Source of the DNA: Gigaspora rosea
Lineage: Eukaryota > Glomeromycota > Glomeromycetes > Diversisporales > Gigasporaceae
Length of the DNA: 64,000 nt
Assembly: GCA_003550325.1 (NCBI GenBank)
Contig: QKWP01000114.1
Coordinates: 381,814-445,813 of the forward strand
Direction: 5' to 3'
The position numbers and the translations under genes were made by a program. The notes beneath the pieces are model-generated. The model worked only from the letters and a program-made list of their open reading frames with translations, made no database searches and was not told the origin of the DNA. Below, piece by piece: positions 22,076-33,099 of this stretch (the first letter of the stretch is position 1; every line of letters begins with the position of its first letter).

Positions 22076-24112
22076 AGAATCGGACGTTTTACTAAAACCT
22101 CTGCTAATATTAACGAAAATAAAAAAAATGACATTTATACCATTATAGATAATGTTACAGGAATTCAGAATATTGAGCATATTAAATGTGGAAAAATTTT
22201 CTGAATGTTGAAGTACATATGCTGCAAAAAGGGGTAAACCAAAAACGATCTTCACAAAATCAATTTTATGTTATATACTACAAAATTTTATTTTATCAAG
22301 ATCTTATTTGCATAAAAAAAATATATTTTTTGAAAATTTGTCAAGTTACCCCTTTTTGCATCACCATGCTCATATGTGACATCAATTCCGATGAAAAAAA
22401 ATTCCCTGTTAAGAAACTTTGTCCAATATTGATTTATCTCGATATTAATGCGTGAAGGTTTGGGCATTTACACGAATGGTATATGATCTGATTATACGAA
22501 TTCAATGGAAAACAATCACGCGATTATATGACTTTCGAACAATTTTTATTTGTATAAATGCTATGCTATATAGTTAATATAATTAACAAAGGTGTGAAGA
22601 ATTGGTCCATAACATTTATCTTTTTCTAATCAACAGTCAAAATCGGACAGATACTGTAATGTCTTCCACAATTATTTATTTTGGTTTACTAAGTCTCTCG
22701 TGGCACAAGAAAATCTTAATCGCATAATGACAATTGAGTCAATTTTGCAAGATATTTCGACGCTAATCTGTTCTGGAAAAATCTGTTCTGGAAAAATAAG
22801 TCAATCTCATTACGTGTCATGCATATAGATTGACTAATCAGATATCTAATCATTATACGAAGCCTGGAATTTGATAAATGATTTGTTTTTTGATTAGTTA
22901 AACAAATTTTATGGATCGACTGATCGACTTTACGTTCTCAATAATGTTTGCGGCGAGAGTACAAGTTCTTTTCTCTGATCAAAACTTTATAAGTTTCTTT
23001 ATACATGCATTTAAGTCTGTGTCTCATTTGTTTATATCTGTGATTTTTTATCCATCAATACTAAATTTATTCGATTCTTTAGTCATTTAAATTCTTTAAC
23101 CATTTATAGTAAATTGATTACATTTATAGTAAATTAATTACATCTATAGTAAATTGACTCCATTCAACATTTGATATCGGTAGTAGGAAAACATTCAACT
23201 GAAAATATCAATCTATCGCCAAATTAGGAATTCATTTCTAAATCGACCAGGTTTTAACTCTTTAAGTACTTACGTACGTACTTTATGCTCGAAAGATTTT
23301 CATATAATATTACTTATTTGAACGAATCTTACGGCAATAAAGGTTTTTAAATGCTTGGCATCTGTGATATTGAAACTCTTTGTTTGAGTCGCATGCATAT
23401 TTTTTTTCGAGTTAACTTTTAGAGTTAGAGAAAAATTTAAGCGTTTTAAAACGTTAAAATAAATATTAGAGTTTTGATGTTATTTCATTTATTTTATTTT
23501 ATTTTTTTTATTGTAATTTATTTTGTTACTATTTTGAAAATTTCTTCTAATTTACAAAGGTAGTAAATTTGCCAATCAAAATTCAGGGTCAGGTGTAACA
23601 TGCAATTTTATGCAAAAAATTAACCTAAAAATTTGCTTGTGACTTAAAAAAATTTAATTTTTGTTTATTAATAAAAATTGTTTATTTTTATACAGTAGAT
23701 CATAGGTGTTAATCACATGTGGCTATTATTTGTTATTTTTTAATTCTATTCAGATGGTGTTTTTTGATCTTACATAGATCTAATAATAGACAACAGAAGT
23801 TACGATTGCTAAGAAAGCATTTGTTTTTTGTACGAAACTGGAGTTAAACAAAGAAAGTTCCTGCTTTATGCCTCCAGGATAAAATACAAAATACAAAATT
23901 TGATATATTATCTCCGTTGTTTCACTCCAACAATGAGATATTATTATGTATTGATCCTTTCATTTACACATTGTATTTTAAACCAGGAAAATTATATTTT
24001 GCCTTTAAAGTTGTTGATAACGTGATGACTTGTATGCTGTATACGATTTTCCTTTATATACGTTGGTTTTTCTTTCATGAAAATTTATCTTTCACAAGCT
24101 TCTTGATTAAAA
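22076..24112. other. Intergenic region upstream of the oxidase gene, with minor repeats
   Basis: TGCTGCAAAAAGGGGTAA (22219) and TTACCCCTTTTTGCATCA (22346) form a hairpin with a ~110-bp loop. TCTGTTCTGGAAAAA is duplicated at 22767-22798. CATTTATAGTAAATTGATTA repeats three times at 23101-23160. CTTACGTACGTACTTT (23269) is a short palindrome. TTTATATACG at ~24054 is a TATA-like word about 55 bases before the oxidase start. Short frames at 23828-24171 run into that gene and are not supported. Confidence 0.5.
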
Positions 24113-26286
24113 ATGATTCCAAAGAAAATTTTATTTCTGATCATTATTTTAATATTTTTATTACATCCTAATGTATCTTTATCATTTCCAAAGAACTTTT
24201 CTCCACATATTAACTCTCTAAACAAAAGAAGTGATGTAAAAGTTTATAATCTTACTATCACTAAAAAAAACTTAGCTCCTGATGGTTTTACTCGAGAAAT
24301 GTATGCTATAAATGATCAATTTCCAGGTCCTTTAATTGAAGTCAACAAAGGTGATACGTTACGTCTCAATGTCTATAATGATCTTGAAGAAAAGACTTCG
24401 ATCCATTCCCATGGAATGTTTCAACGTGGAACTCCTTGGTATGATTGTGTTCCCGGACAAACACAATGTGACATTCAATCAAACAAATCGTTCACCTACG
24501 AATTTCAAGTGAATCAAAGTGGGACTTATTGGTAGTAAGTTATCTTTTTTTTTAAAAAAAAAATAATTATTCATGTGAATTGAAAAATAAATGCACGTGA
24601 CTTTAAATAACATTAAATTATTATTTTTTTTTTAAAAAAAAAAAAACAGTCATTCACATACCAAAGCTCAATATATTGAAGGAATTGTTGGTGCCCTTAT
24701 AGCTCATGATCCGGATGATCCTTATCTTAAAGAATATGATGAAGAAATTGTAGTATTAATACAAGATTGGTATCATAACGATTCTAAAACCTTGTTAGCT
24801 CAATTCTTGAGTCCTGAAAGTAACGGAAATGAACCAACACCTGATAATGGTTTAATTAATGGAATGAACTCTTATAATTGTTCTGGGGCACCAAATGGTA
24901 GCAATTGCGTTAGTGATGCTCCATTGGCAAACTTTAAATTTGTTCAAGGAAAGAAATACAGAATGAGAATTATTAATACCAGGTTAAATCTCTTAAAAAA
25001 ATTTATTTTTTTCATAGTATATTATATCTGCCTTTGTTTATTTATATTTATTTATTTGCATAATTTATTTATGTATTTGTTAATAGTGCTTTTTCTGAAT
25101 TTATTTTCTCAATTGATGACCATCCTATGGATGTTATTGAAGTCGAAGGGATGATGACACAACGGTACACAATTCATCATCTCCCTATTAATGTAGCTCA
25201 ACGTTATTCAGTTATTGTATCAGCTGATCAACCTATAGGAAAATATTGGATGCGTTCAGAAATGGAAACTGCTTGTTTCGTTACTCAATCTGATACATTA
25301 AATCCTCTCGTAAAAGCTATTGTTGAATATGAAGGTTCTGATGGCAATGATAATCCAAACTCGTCTGCTTGGACTGATAGTCAAGAAACTTGCATAGATT
25401 TGGATACATCAAATTTAAAACCTTATGAAGTACGAACTATTCCTGATGCTGACTATAAAGTAACATTAAACGTTACTTTTCAACCAGATGATAAAAATGT
25501 CACTAGAGGTTATATAAACAATTCAACTTATGAATTAGATTCAAAATCCCCTACAATGCTCAAAGTATATAAAAATAAAACGACTTTTAAAACTAATCAA
25601 AATGTTTACACAATTGATAAAGATGAAGTTGTTGATATTATTTTAAACAGTAAAAATCATATAAAAATTAATTTTTTTTTATTTTTATAAATAATCGTAT
25701 TTATTTAACATAATTTCTGAATTTAGATTTTGACACTGGTGATCATCCATTCCATTTGGTATGTAGTATACTTGAAAAATACATATTACTTAATATTATT
25801 TATCATAATATTAAATTAATACAAATTAATAATAGCACGGTCATGTATTCTGGGTACTTGGTATCGGTATAAATGGTACAAGTCCAGATTATAATTCTGT
25901 AAATACTAAAGATCCGATACAACGTGACACTATAACTGTTCCTGCTGGAGGGTGCGTTAACTATTAGTTAATTTCTTATTTTGAACTGACAAAAGTTTTA
26001 CTTAATTCTATCTTTTTATTATTTTACTTTATCAGATGGCTCATCGTTCGATTTGTGTCAAATAACCCTGGTGTATGGGCATTTCACTGTCATATAGAGG
26101 TAATTTCATCATTATTATCATAATCATGATCAATTCAAAATTTCATTATTTTGCAAGTTTTTTAACATTATATTATATTCTTAGTGGCATGTTCAATCGG
26201 GTTTAGTTATGCAATTCGTTACACAACCGGATCAAATTAAGGAATTAAAATCACCTGATGATTGGTCCAATTTGTGTAAATCTTAA
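24113..26286 (+). CDS. Secreted multicopper oxidase (laccase/ferroxidase-like), seven exons, apparently intact
   Basis: Exons: 24113-24534, 24650-24982, 25087-25649, 25727-25758, 25836-25951, 26036-26099, 26185-26286. The six introns (77-115 nt, all GT-AG) keep frame and give 543 residues. Residues 1-24 ([20 protein letters not shown]...) form a signal peptide; there is no C-terminal anchor, so the product is probably exported. Three cupredoxin domains are indicated by the four copper motifs: HSHG (H98, H100), WYHSH (H142, H144), HPFHLHG (H446, H449, H451, split by intron 4) and HCHIEWH (H506, C507, H508, H512, split by intron 6). All ten histidines and the T1 cysteine are present; the axial T1 position, ten residues after C507, is Leu517. 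The family oxidises phenols or metals while reducing O2 to water. The substrate cannot be told from sequence: it lacks Fet3's membrane anchor, which argues against a classical plasma-membrane ferroxidase. AATAAA at 26289-26294 lies three bases after the stop. About 50 bp downstream a hAT MITE begins. Confidence 0.95.
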
Positions 26287-26337
26287 AGAATAAATCTAAC
26301 TATAACTGGTGATTATCATCACCAGGGTGCTTGTACT

Positions 26338-26774
26338 CAGTGTTGTCATGGGACACGGACAGCGGACAGCGGACAGTCCGGGACGGGACGTCCGGGACAT
26401 GTCCGCCCAGAATTTTTTTTGTCCCGGACATTCGGTGAATCAACACGTAATCACCAACCAATAAAATTCGTTGTATCCATCGTAAATTATTATCATTTTT
26501 TACGAAACGCAAACCAAGGGTCTGTATAATNTCCATCGTAAATTATTATCATTTTTTACGAAACGCAAACCAAGGGTCTGTATAATTCCGCAATTTGATG
26601 GTTTTACCCAGCGGACATGTTCCGGACATAGTAGGGACAAAGTTAAAAATTAGTGGGACATTGTCCGTGAACAATATCGTGTTGGGACATGATTGCGGAC
26701 ATGTCCCGGACGTCCCGTCCCGGACTGTCCGTGTCCGTGTAAAATTGGCGGGACAATTTCCGTGTACAACACTG
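26338..26774. mobile_element. hAT-type MITE, GTCCGGGACATGTCC family, copy 1 (437 bp)
   Basis: It starts CAGTGTTGTCATGGGACACG and ends GTGTACAACACTG. CTTGTACT flanks it on both sides (26330-26337 and 26775-26782), a perfect 8-bp target duplication. Dense copies of GGACAGTCCGGGACG and CCGGGACATGTCCGC occur near both ends. Two short frames inside (26300-26536 minus, 26595-26801 plus) are by-products. The copy is lengthened by the 56-bp duplication at 26476-26587. Confidence 0.92.
26476..26587. repeat. Exact ~55-bp tandem duplication with an N at the junction
   Basis: TCCATCGTAAATTATTATCA...GGGTCTGTATAAT occurs twice with no visible difference, separated by the single N at 26531. The sister copy at 38308-38688 has one. 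A perfect repeat joined at an ambiguous base suggests an assembly or gap-filling artefact. Confidence 0.8.
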
Positions 26775-26782
26775 CTTGTACT

Positions 26783-28140
26783 TACCTTAAAAACGTACTA
26801 AGTAAACGGGTTCGGGCACTCTAAGTAAAAATGCTCAGGACCCCTAATAACTTCACGAGAACTGAAATCGGGACCAATATCTAATTTATATACACTATAT
26901 TATATATAAAAAAATTTAATATGTTGCACCTAACCCTAAATATATTTAGGGGTGGTGTTGATCACCATGTGTTATTTTAATTATATTTCAATATCTTTAA
27001 ATACATATCTCTCTATGAATATTTAATCAATTTTAATAAATTTACTATCATTAGAATCAGAAAAAGCATTCTGCAATTTTTATTAAAAATTTAAAATTAT
27101 CTTAACTTATAAATTTTTTTTAATTTTAAAAGAAAAAAAAAATTCATTATTCATTTTATATAGAATTTATAAATGTTGTACTCTATACTTAAATAATTAA
27201 AAAATCTAGTGGAAATGGCTTAAAGAAAGTCTAGATTAATGTTTAGATGTTGTTTGAACTTTTTTTGTAATAGTTAATTTAAAGATATTGAATTCGATAT
27301 TTCACTTTATTTATTTTTTTTTTGGCAATCATGCCAATATTTTATTACCGGTAGGTGTTATTAAACTGCTTAGCTAAATAACTATTTGAGAAAATAATTT
27401 TCCTATCCTACATTTAAAAATATTGACTAACCTGGATACTGCTAAGAGTACCTATATTCGATCTGCTATAGTAGACTTTATCTCTATATCAACCAAAACG
27501 CATGATCCAATTAATATTTTACTAATAGGGATCTACACCCAAGCACATTATAATTTTCTTCTTTTTAAGCCTTAGTCTCCTAGCTTCCCAAGTAGAAGGA
27601 TTCTACTAATAAAAAGAAAAACATAAAGAATATAGAAAATAAAAAGAAAAAAATAAAATGGAGTATAACCTCTGCTACCTAAGCAAAAGCCAAAAAACAT
27701 GGAAAAAAAGAAGAAAAGTCAAAAGAAAAAAAAATAATAGCACTATTATTGCCAGTGCTAAACTATAAAAACTATATAGTACTTTATGAAACATATTTTA
27801 TCAAAGCACTATATATGCATAAAAGAAAAAAAAAGAAAATATGTCTAATAGAATGTTCTGAAAAAACTTTCAACATGTGTGCCCTCCAAGATCTCTAACA
27901 TATCATTTATTGTTTATTTCATAAGCAGTAGCTAAAATTTACTTGTAATATTGATCCAAATAGGTAGGTGCATTCCCAACAAGAAGAAGTAAACACTGCT
28001 AATTTTTTGGAGGTAGTAAACCAGGATTTTCACTTTTTGTTAAAATTTTTTAAAAGTTCAAAGAGGAGTGTCAAAAGTACCAAATTGTAAAGAACTATAA
28101 AAGTTTATGTTTTGCAAAATAGTATATACATCGGGAAAAT
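26783..28140. other. Non-genic AT-rich sequence
   Basis: Stop-rich in all frames. A-rich AAGAAAAAAA tracts at ~27600-27740 and ~27825. No gene or element is supported. Confidence 0.5.
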
Positions 28141-28480
28141 AAAAACATTAATAATCTGCAGTAATGTTCAAATTTATCAAATAAGTGCAGAATTTTGTTT
28201 AATAAATTGCAAAGATTTTCAAAATTTAGATTTTTGCAGTTCTTCGCAGATTTTTTGCCAAAAATCTGTGAAAATATTTAATTCGCAGATTATAATAGAA
28301 TCAGAAAATTAAAAACATTAATAATCTGTAGTGATCTTCAAATCTATCAATAAGTGCAGAATCTTGTTTAAAAAATTGCAAAGATCTTTAAAATTTTAGA
28401 TTTTTGCAGTTCTTCGCAAGATTTTTAGCAAAAAATCTGTGCAAATATTTAAAAAGTATTAATTGTCACAGATTATAATA
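28141..28480. repeat. Tandem duplication, period 170 bp, with TTTGCAG/TCTGCA words
   Basis: AAAAACATTAATAATCTGCA at 28141 and AAAAACATTAATAATCTGTA at 28311 open two copies. Both contain AGATTTTTGCAGTTCTTCGC and AAAATCTGTG. The words resemble those in the MITE at 42090-42283 and the segment at 30430-30662. Confidence 0.8.
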
Positions 28481-28864
28481 GGTAAGAACACAAGAAAATC
28501 AATAAACAAAACAAACTAAAAATAAATAAATAAATAAATGAAGTAAAAACACGTTTTTTTATTCACTTTTTATTATTTTTTATTCTGATTTTTTTTATTT
28601 AGAATTCAAATGTAATTTCTGGTTATTCCCATAATAATGAATAACTGGAATTGATTTTTATTCCCATGTACGCACTTAATCTTTTTTAAATTTTTTATTT
28701 GTTATCTTTTATTTACTGTACGTTTTTTTTTATCTATTTTTAAACTTTATATTTTTTTTAAACCAATTTTTTTTATGTTTTTTTTATTTTTTTTTAATAA
28801 CAAATCATTATTTTTTCGAATTTTTTTTTTGGTTTTTTTTTTAATATTTTTTTATTTTTTTTTT
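28481..28864. other. T-rich sequence before the gap
   Basis: AAATAAATAAATAAAT at 28520 and long T runs to 28864. Nothing else can be read. Confidence 0.6.
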
Positions 28865-29298
28865 NNNNNNNNNNNNNNNNNNNNNNNNNNNNNNNNNNNN
28901 NNNNNNNNNNNNNNNNNNNNNNNNNNNNNNNNNNNNNNNNNNNNNNNNNNNNNNNNNNNNNNNNNNNNNNNNNNNNNNNNNNNNNNNNNNNNNNNNNNNN
29001 NNNNNNNNNNNNNNNNNNNNNNNNNNNNNNNNNNNNNNNNNNNNNNNNNNNNNNNNNNNNNNNNNNNNNNNNNNNNNNNNNNNNNNNNNNNNNNNNNNNN
29101 NNNNNNNNNNNNNNNNNNNNNNNNNNNNNNNNNNNNNNNNNNNNNNNNNNNNNNNNNNNNNNNNNNNNNNNNNNNNNNNNNNNNNNNNNNNNNNNNNNNN
29201 NNNNNNNNNNNNNNNNNNNNNNNNNNNNNNNNNNNNNNNNNNNNNNNNNNNNNNNNNNNNNNNNNNNNNNNNNNNNNNNNNNNNNNNNNNNNNNNNNN
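28865..29298. other. Assembly gap (434 N)
   Basis: An unbroken run of N, flanked on both sides by poly-T-rich sequence that probably caused the break. Confidence 0.99.
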
Positions 29299-29407
29299 TT
29301 AATTTTTTTTCGTTATTTTTTACTTTATTTTTTATTTTATTAATTTTTATTTCTTTTATATTTATTTAATTTATTTTATTTATTTATAATATTTTTACAA
29401 ATAACCA

Positions 29408-30235
29408 GTGATGATCAACCCAAACCCGGATATAAAAGATAAGTTCTTTTTTTTTTGTCTTTTATTCGTTTTTTTTTACTTACTGGTACTAACATTTATA
29501 TTTGATCTTTTTTCGGTTGTTAGTTTCGTCCATTTCGCTGTTCCTGGAGATACCGTTGTTACCTCCGTTCTTGGAATTTTGTCGTTACTGGTGTCAGTTT
29601 CTGGAGTTGACATTTCAAAGTTTCGCTGCTACAGGTACGTTGTTTAATCCATAGCTAGTGTTTTCACTTGTCTGTAGCATGGTTAACTTACCTTTGTTTT
29701 TGGGTAATGATCATTGTTCTTGGTACCGTTATTACTGGTGTTTTTTCGTTGCAGGTGGTTTTTCTAGAGTTTTCTTCCACGTTACTTAGAGCTTTTTCGT
29801 CGGTGGTGTCGTCCATTTCGGTGGTCTTTCGTTGCTGGTGTGTTGCTGTCGTTGGGTAATTCAGTTTGGAATCGCTTTCGTCGTTAGTGCATTACTTGGC
29901 GTTGAGTTTCTTAGCGAAGTATCGATTTTTATTTTTAATTCTTTTTTTTGCTTAAGCATTGTATTCGTGCAGTGATAATTCTTTTCAGGTTGAGTAGGTG
30001 ACCATCATGCCTGTTGCATTACTGAATACGTTCGTCATTGGTGCTGAGTTTGTGATGTTGTATTTGGCGTTTTTTTCATCGTTTTGTTCGTCGTGCTGTA
30101 TGTTAGGTTTTCGTGCTGGTTCCGGTATTTCTACGGTGTTTATACGGTGTTTTTACGGCATTTGTATGATGTCTTTACGGCATTTATGTAGTGTTTGTGT
30201 AGTGTCTTTATAGTGTTTTTGTAGTGTCTCTAATA
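29408..30235. repeat. GT-rich degenerate repeat region
   Basis: Base composition switches to G/T-rich words such as TTTCGTTGCTGG and GTCGTCCATTTCG. From ~30125 to ~30230 there is an imperfect 11-12 bp tandem (TACGGTGTTTTT, TAGTGTCTTTA). Three short plus-strand frames (29408-29647, 29668-29859, 29998-30213) encode hydrophobic Val/Phe/Ser-rich strings without domains. The same style of sequence occurs at 62615-62884. I treat it as repeat, not genes. Confidence 0.5.
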
Positions 30236-30429
30236 TTTTTTTAGTTTTTTTTTTTTAATAAAATGTAATATTTTTTTTAGTATTTTTTTTTTTAATAAAA
30301 ATATATATTTTTAGTTTTTTTTTAATAAAAATATATTATTTTTATTATTTTTGTGAAATTTATATTATGTATTTGTAATAAATTATATTATAAAAATATA
30401 TGAATATTTGAATGTATTCTTTATTTTTT

Positions 30430-30662
30430 ACAATCTGAGCAGAAATTAAAAAAAATTTCTTCAACGATCGCTGGCAGGGTCGCAGAACTGCATTAATTTT
30501 TAATAATAGTTTTTTTACAGAACTGTACAGTTTGCGCAGATTTGTATTAATCTAATAATCTGTGCAGATTTCTAAAAAATTTTTCTTTGCAGACCGCCGG
30601 CAGGGCTGCGTGGATTTTTAATAATTGATTTTTAAAAAAATCTGTGCAGGTCTGCACTATAA
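30430..30662. repeat. Degenerate direct duplication with CTGGCAGGG/CTGTGCAGA words
   Basis: CGATCGCTGGCAGGGTCGCAG at ~30465 and AGACCGCCGGCAGGGCTGCG at ~30592 start two copies. Each is followed by TTTTTAATAAT and a T-rich run, with GCGCAGATTTG/TGTGCAGATTT between. Confidence 0.55.
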
Positions 30663-31071
30663 AAATTTCCTCAATGTATGTTCAAAGATATTCTTCTGCT
30701 AGTACTTTAGCATCTTTTGACAAAAACTTTAGAGTTTTTATACTCTACTACATTTTCTATAGTACTAGAGTCTTCTACTATAGAGTCAAACTCAAAAGAA
30801 GAAATTTTTTTCAACTCTATTTTAGTAATTCCAAACATCTGATCTGGAACTCTGGTTTCCAGATAAAGTTTTGTTCTGTATGAGTATACTAATTGTAAAA
30901 TTTTCATAGGTCAGTATTAGTAAAAAAATTGATATAAAGGATTATCAAAAAGAATTGAATATTTCCTTTATTATATAATAAAATTTGCCATATGTATTAA
31001 TAAATGTATTAAATAAATTTTAAGTTATTATAAATTTCTTTTTTTATTTTAAAAAAATACAGAAATATAAC
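30663..31071. other. Non-genic sequence
   Basis: Short frames on both strands (30644-30883 plus, 30707-30907 minus) overlap each other and have no recognisable domain. Confidence 0.4.
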
Positions 31072-31492
31072 TTCTCTATAAAAAAAGCAGTTTGTGTAAG
31101 CATGTATTTCTATAGAGAGACATAGCTAAGTGTGGAATAGGTAAATGTCAGAGTTTGTACATCTGTGTACCATGTTGTCATGTTAAATTGGTCCAAATTG
31201 AACTGTTTACCTGGACATTTTGGACCATAAATTGACCAGGTTTTGCTGCACTTTACTAAACCAAAACTTATGGCTTTTGGCATGGGTAATTACATGTAAA
31301 ATAATGTAATAAAAAAACGTGCATGATATTGACATGTGCATTAGATGCCACATATATAAAACATAATATATGTGCCATTCTGTCCCATTTTGGTTTGTGT
31401 TTTATGCCTTTACATGCCACATGATATATGCCTATCCAGACAACCTCAAGCCAACCCGTACCAACACTAACTAGTCCACTTTTCTTATAGAG
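31072..31492. mobile_element. MITE-like element, CTCTATAAGAAAAG ends
   Basis: CTCTATAAAAAAAGCAG at the left and CTTTTCTTATAGAG at the right are inverted. The right part, read inverted, includes CTATAAGAAAAGTGG and GTTGGTACGGGTTGG, which match the left end of 61014-61635. The two are probably the same family. Confidence 0.6.
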
Positions 31493-31828
31493 CTTAAATA
31501 AAATCTTTATTTGGCTTTAACATTTTGTAATAATTTATTATTAACAATACTAATAGATATTTTAGGCATAGAAATTAATTATTTTTTATTATTTAATTTA
31601 AAAAACAGCAAATTTAGTAATTTGTAGATTGTAATTATTACAACAGGAATAATAAATAACTCAAATAATTAGTGACTCATCATTGGGTCATTTCATATTC
31701 AAATGATCCATAGAAGGTTATTTAATATTTGCTAAGTATTAATCTAATATCTTTTAAAATCAAAATTGATTAACAGACAATAAGTAATTTATATTAATAT
31801 CTTATACAAAGTTGCTAGGGATAGCAAT
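31493..31828. other. Non-genic AT-rich sequence
   Basis: GGGTCATTTCATATTCAAATGATCC (31690) and the CAAATGACC/GGTCATTT words at ~32265-32320 hint at an inverted pair surrounding the foldback at 31829-32098. Otherwise empty. Confidence 0.4.
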
Positions 31829-32098
31829 TATTTTACCAGCAATCAATTTATAAACACCCTATTTCATTAACAAATTATTTACCAACAAGCTCATTTTATT
31901 GACAGTTTATTTTACTGAAGCTTATTTTATTGACAAAGTAATTTTGGTCATTGTTGTTAAGGTCAAAGTAGAATTAGGGTAGAATTAGAGTAAAGTTAAT
32001 ATGCTTTATAGAAAAAAACTTGTCTGAAGTGAGCTTCAATAAATGAATTGTTGGTAAAATAAACTTGTTAATAAATAATTTGTTGGTAAAATATAGTA
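31829..32098. repeat. Foldback with ACAAATTATTTACCAACA arms
   Basis: ATTATTTTACCAGCAAT and AACAAATTATTTACCAACAAG at the left pair with inverted GTTGGTAAAATAAACTTGTT and AATAATTTGTTGGTAAAATA at the right, with an ~170-bp middle. Confidence 0.6.
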
Positions 32099-32479
32099 TC
32101 TATAAAGTAATTGCAGTGAAATAATATGAACTTATTCAGAAAAACACCAAATATTGATTACTACAATAACATATACTGTATAGTTATAATTATTGGGTAG
32201 TAAAATTATTGCATTCGATAATTTTTTGTGTTTCCAATAAAATTACTTTATACACAAAATGATCCAAATGACCTTATAACCAAATGACCTAGTCATTTAT
32301 CCAAATGATTTGGTCATTTAAATTTTGAATAAATGGCCAGATTATTTACTACTATCATATTTGCCCATGCCTCTGGCACAGAGTTAAGATATTATACTGG
32401 TAGTAGTTTGAAATTAATGTATATTTTTTATTTATATAAGATATAAAAATTTTTGATGCTTTACTCTGATGATTTTATT

Positions 32480-32905
32480 GAATAAAAAAATGATTATGGT
32501 TAATTATACATTGTCTTGAAAGACAATCATTAAAGTGAACAGAATTAAACTTTATAATTAATTTATTAAATGATTAAATGATTATGGTTAATACATTGTC
32601 CTGAAACACAATCGTTAAAGTGATCAAAATTAAACTTTATACTCACACTGGTAATTTATTAAATGATTAAATGATTATGGTTAATACATTGTCCTGAAAC
32701 ACAATTGATAAAGTGAACAGAAATAAACTTAATCTTATCCTGGTAATTTACTGAACAATTAAATACCCTTGAAACACAATTGCTAAACTTTGTACTCACC
32801 CTAGTAATTTATCGAACAAATAAATTGTTACGGGTATAGTTTATTATACAAAAAACTATTGTTAAAGTAAACAGAATTAAACTTCATACTCACCCATGAT
32901 TTTAT
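32480..32905. repeat. Minisatellite, ~90-100 bp unit, about five copies
   Basis: The unit contains AATGATTATGGTTAAT, ACATTGTCCTGAAACACAAT, TAAAGTGAACAGAATTAAAC and ACTCACACTGGTAATTTAT. Copies start near 32487, 32577 and 32670, and two later ones are partial and diverged. No coding meaning is seen. Confidence 0.8.
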
Positions 32906-33099
32906 AAATTGATTACAAAAAATATAATAATGTAATTATTCAACCGATAATAATTTACAATTTAGATAAACTCTTTCCAATGATCCCTTGTACACAAAAT
33001 TCTAGGAAAGAAAAACAGCAGAATAGAAAAGTTTGCCTAAATAAAATATATACACGGCCCTACGGACACTTGAAGAACCTTATAAAAACATAGAGTAAA

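Noticed and set aside
23828..24171. Two frames just upstream of the oxidase
   Set aside because: They overlap the oxidase promoter and first codons in other frames and have no domain. The oxidase start at 24113 gives a clean signal peptide.
28775..29302. 175-codon frame
   Set aside because: It runs through the N gap and a poly-T tract.
32480..32905. Possible CRISPR-like array
   Set aside because: Repeat and spacer lengths are irregular, whole units are repeated without unique spacers, and the DNA is eukaryotic.
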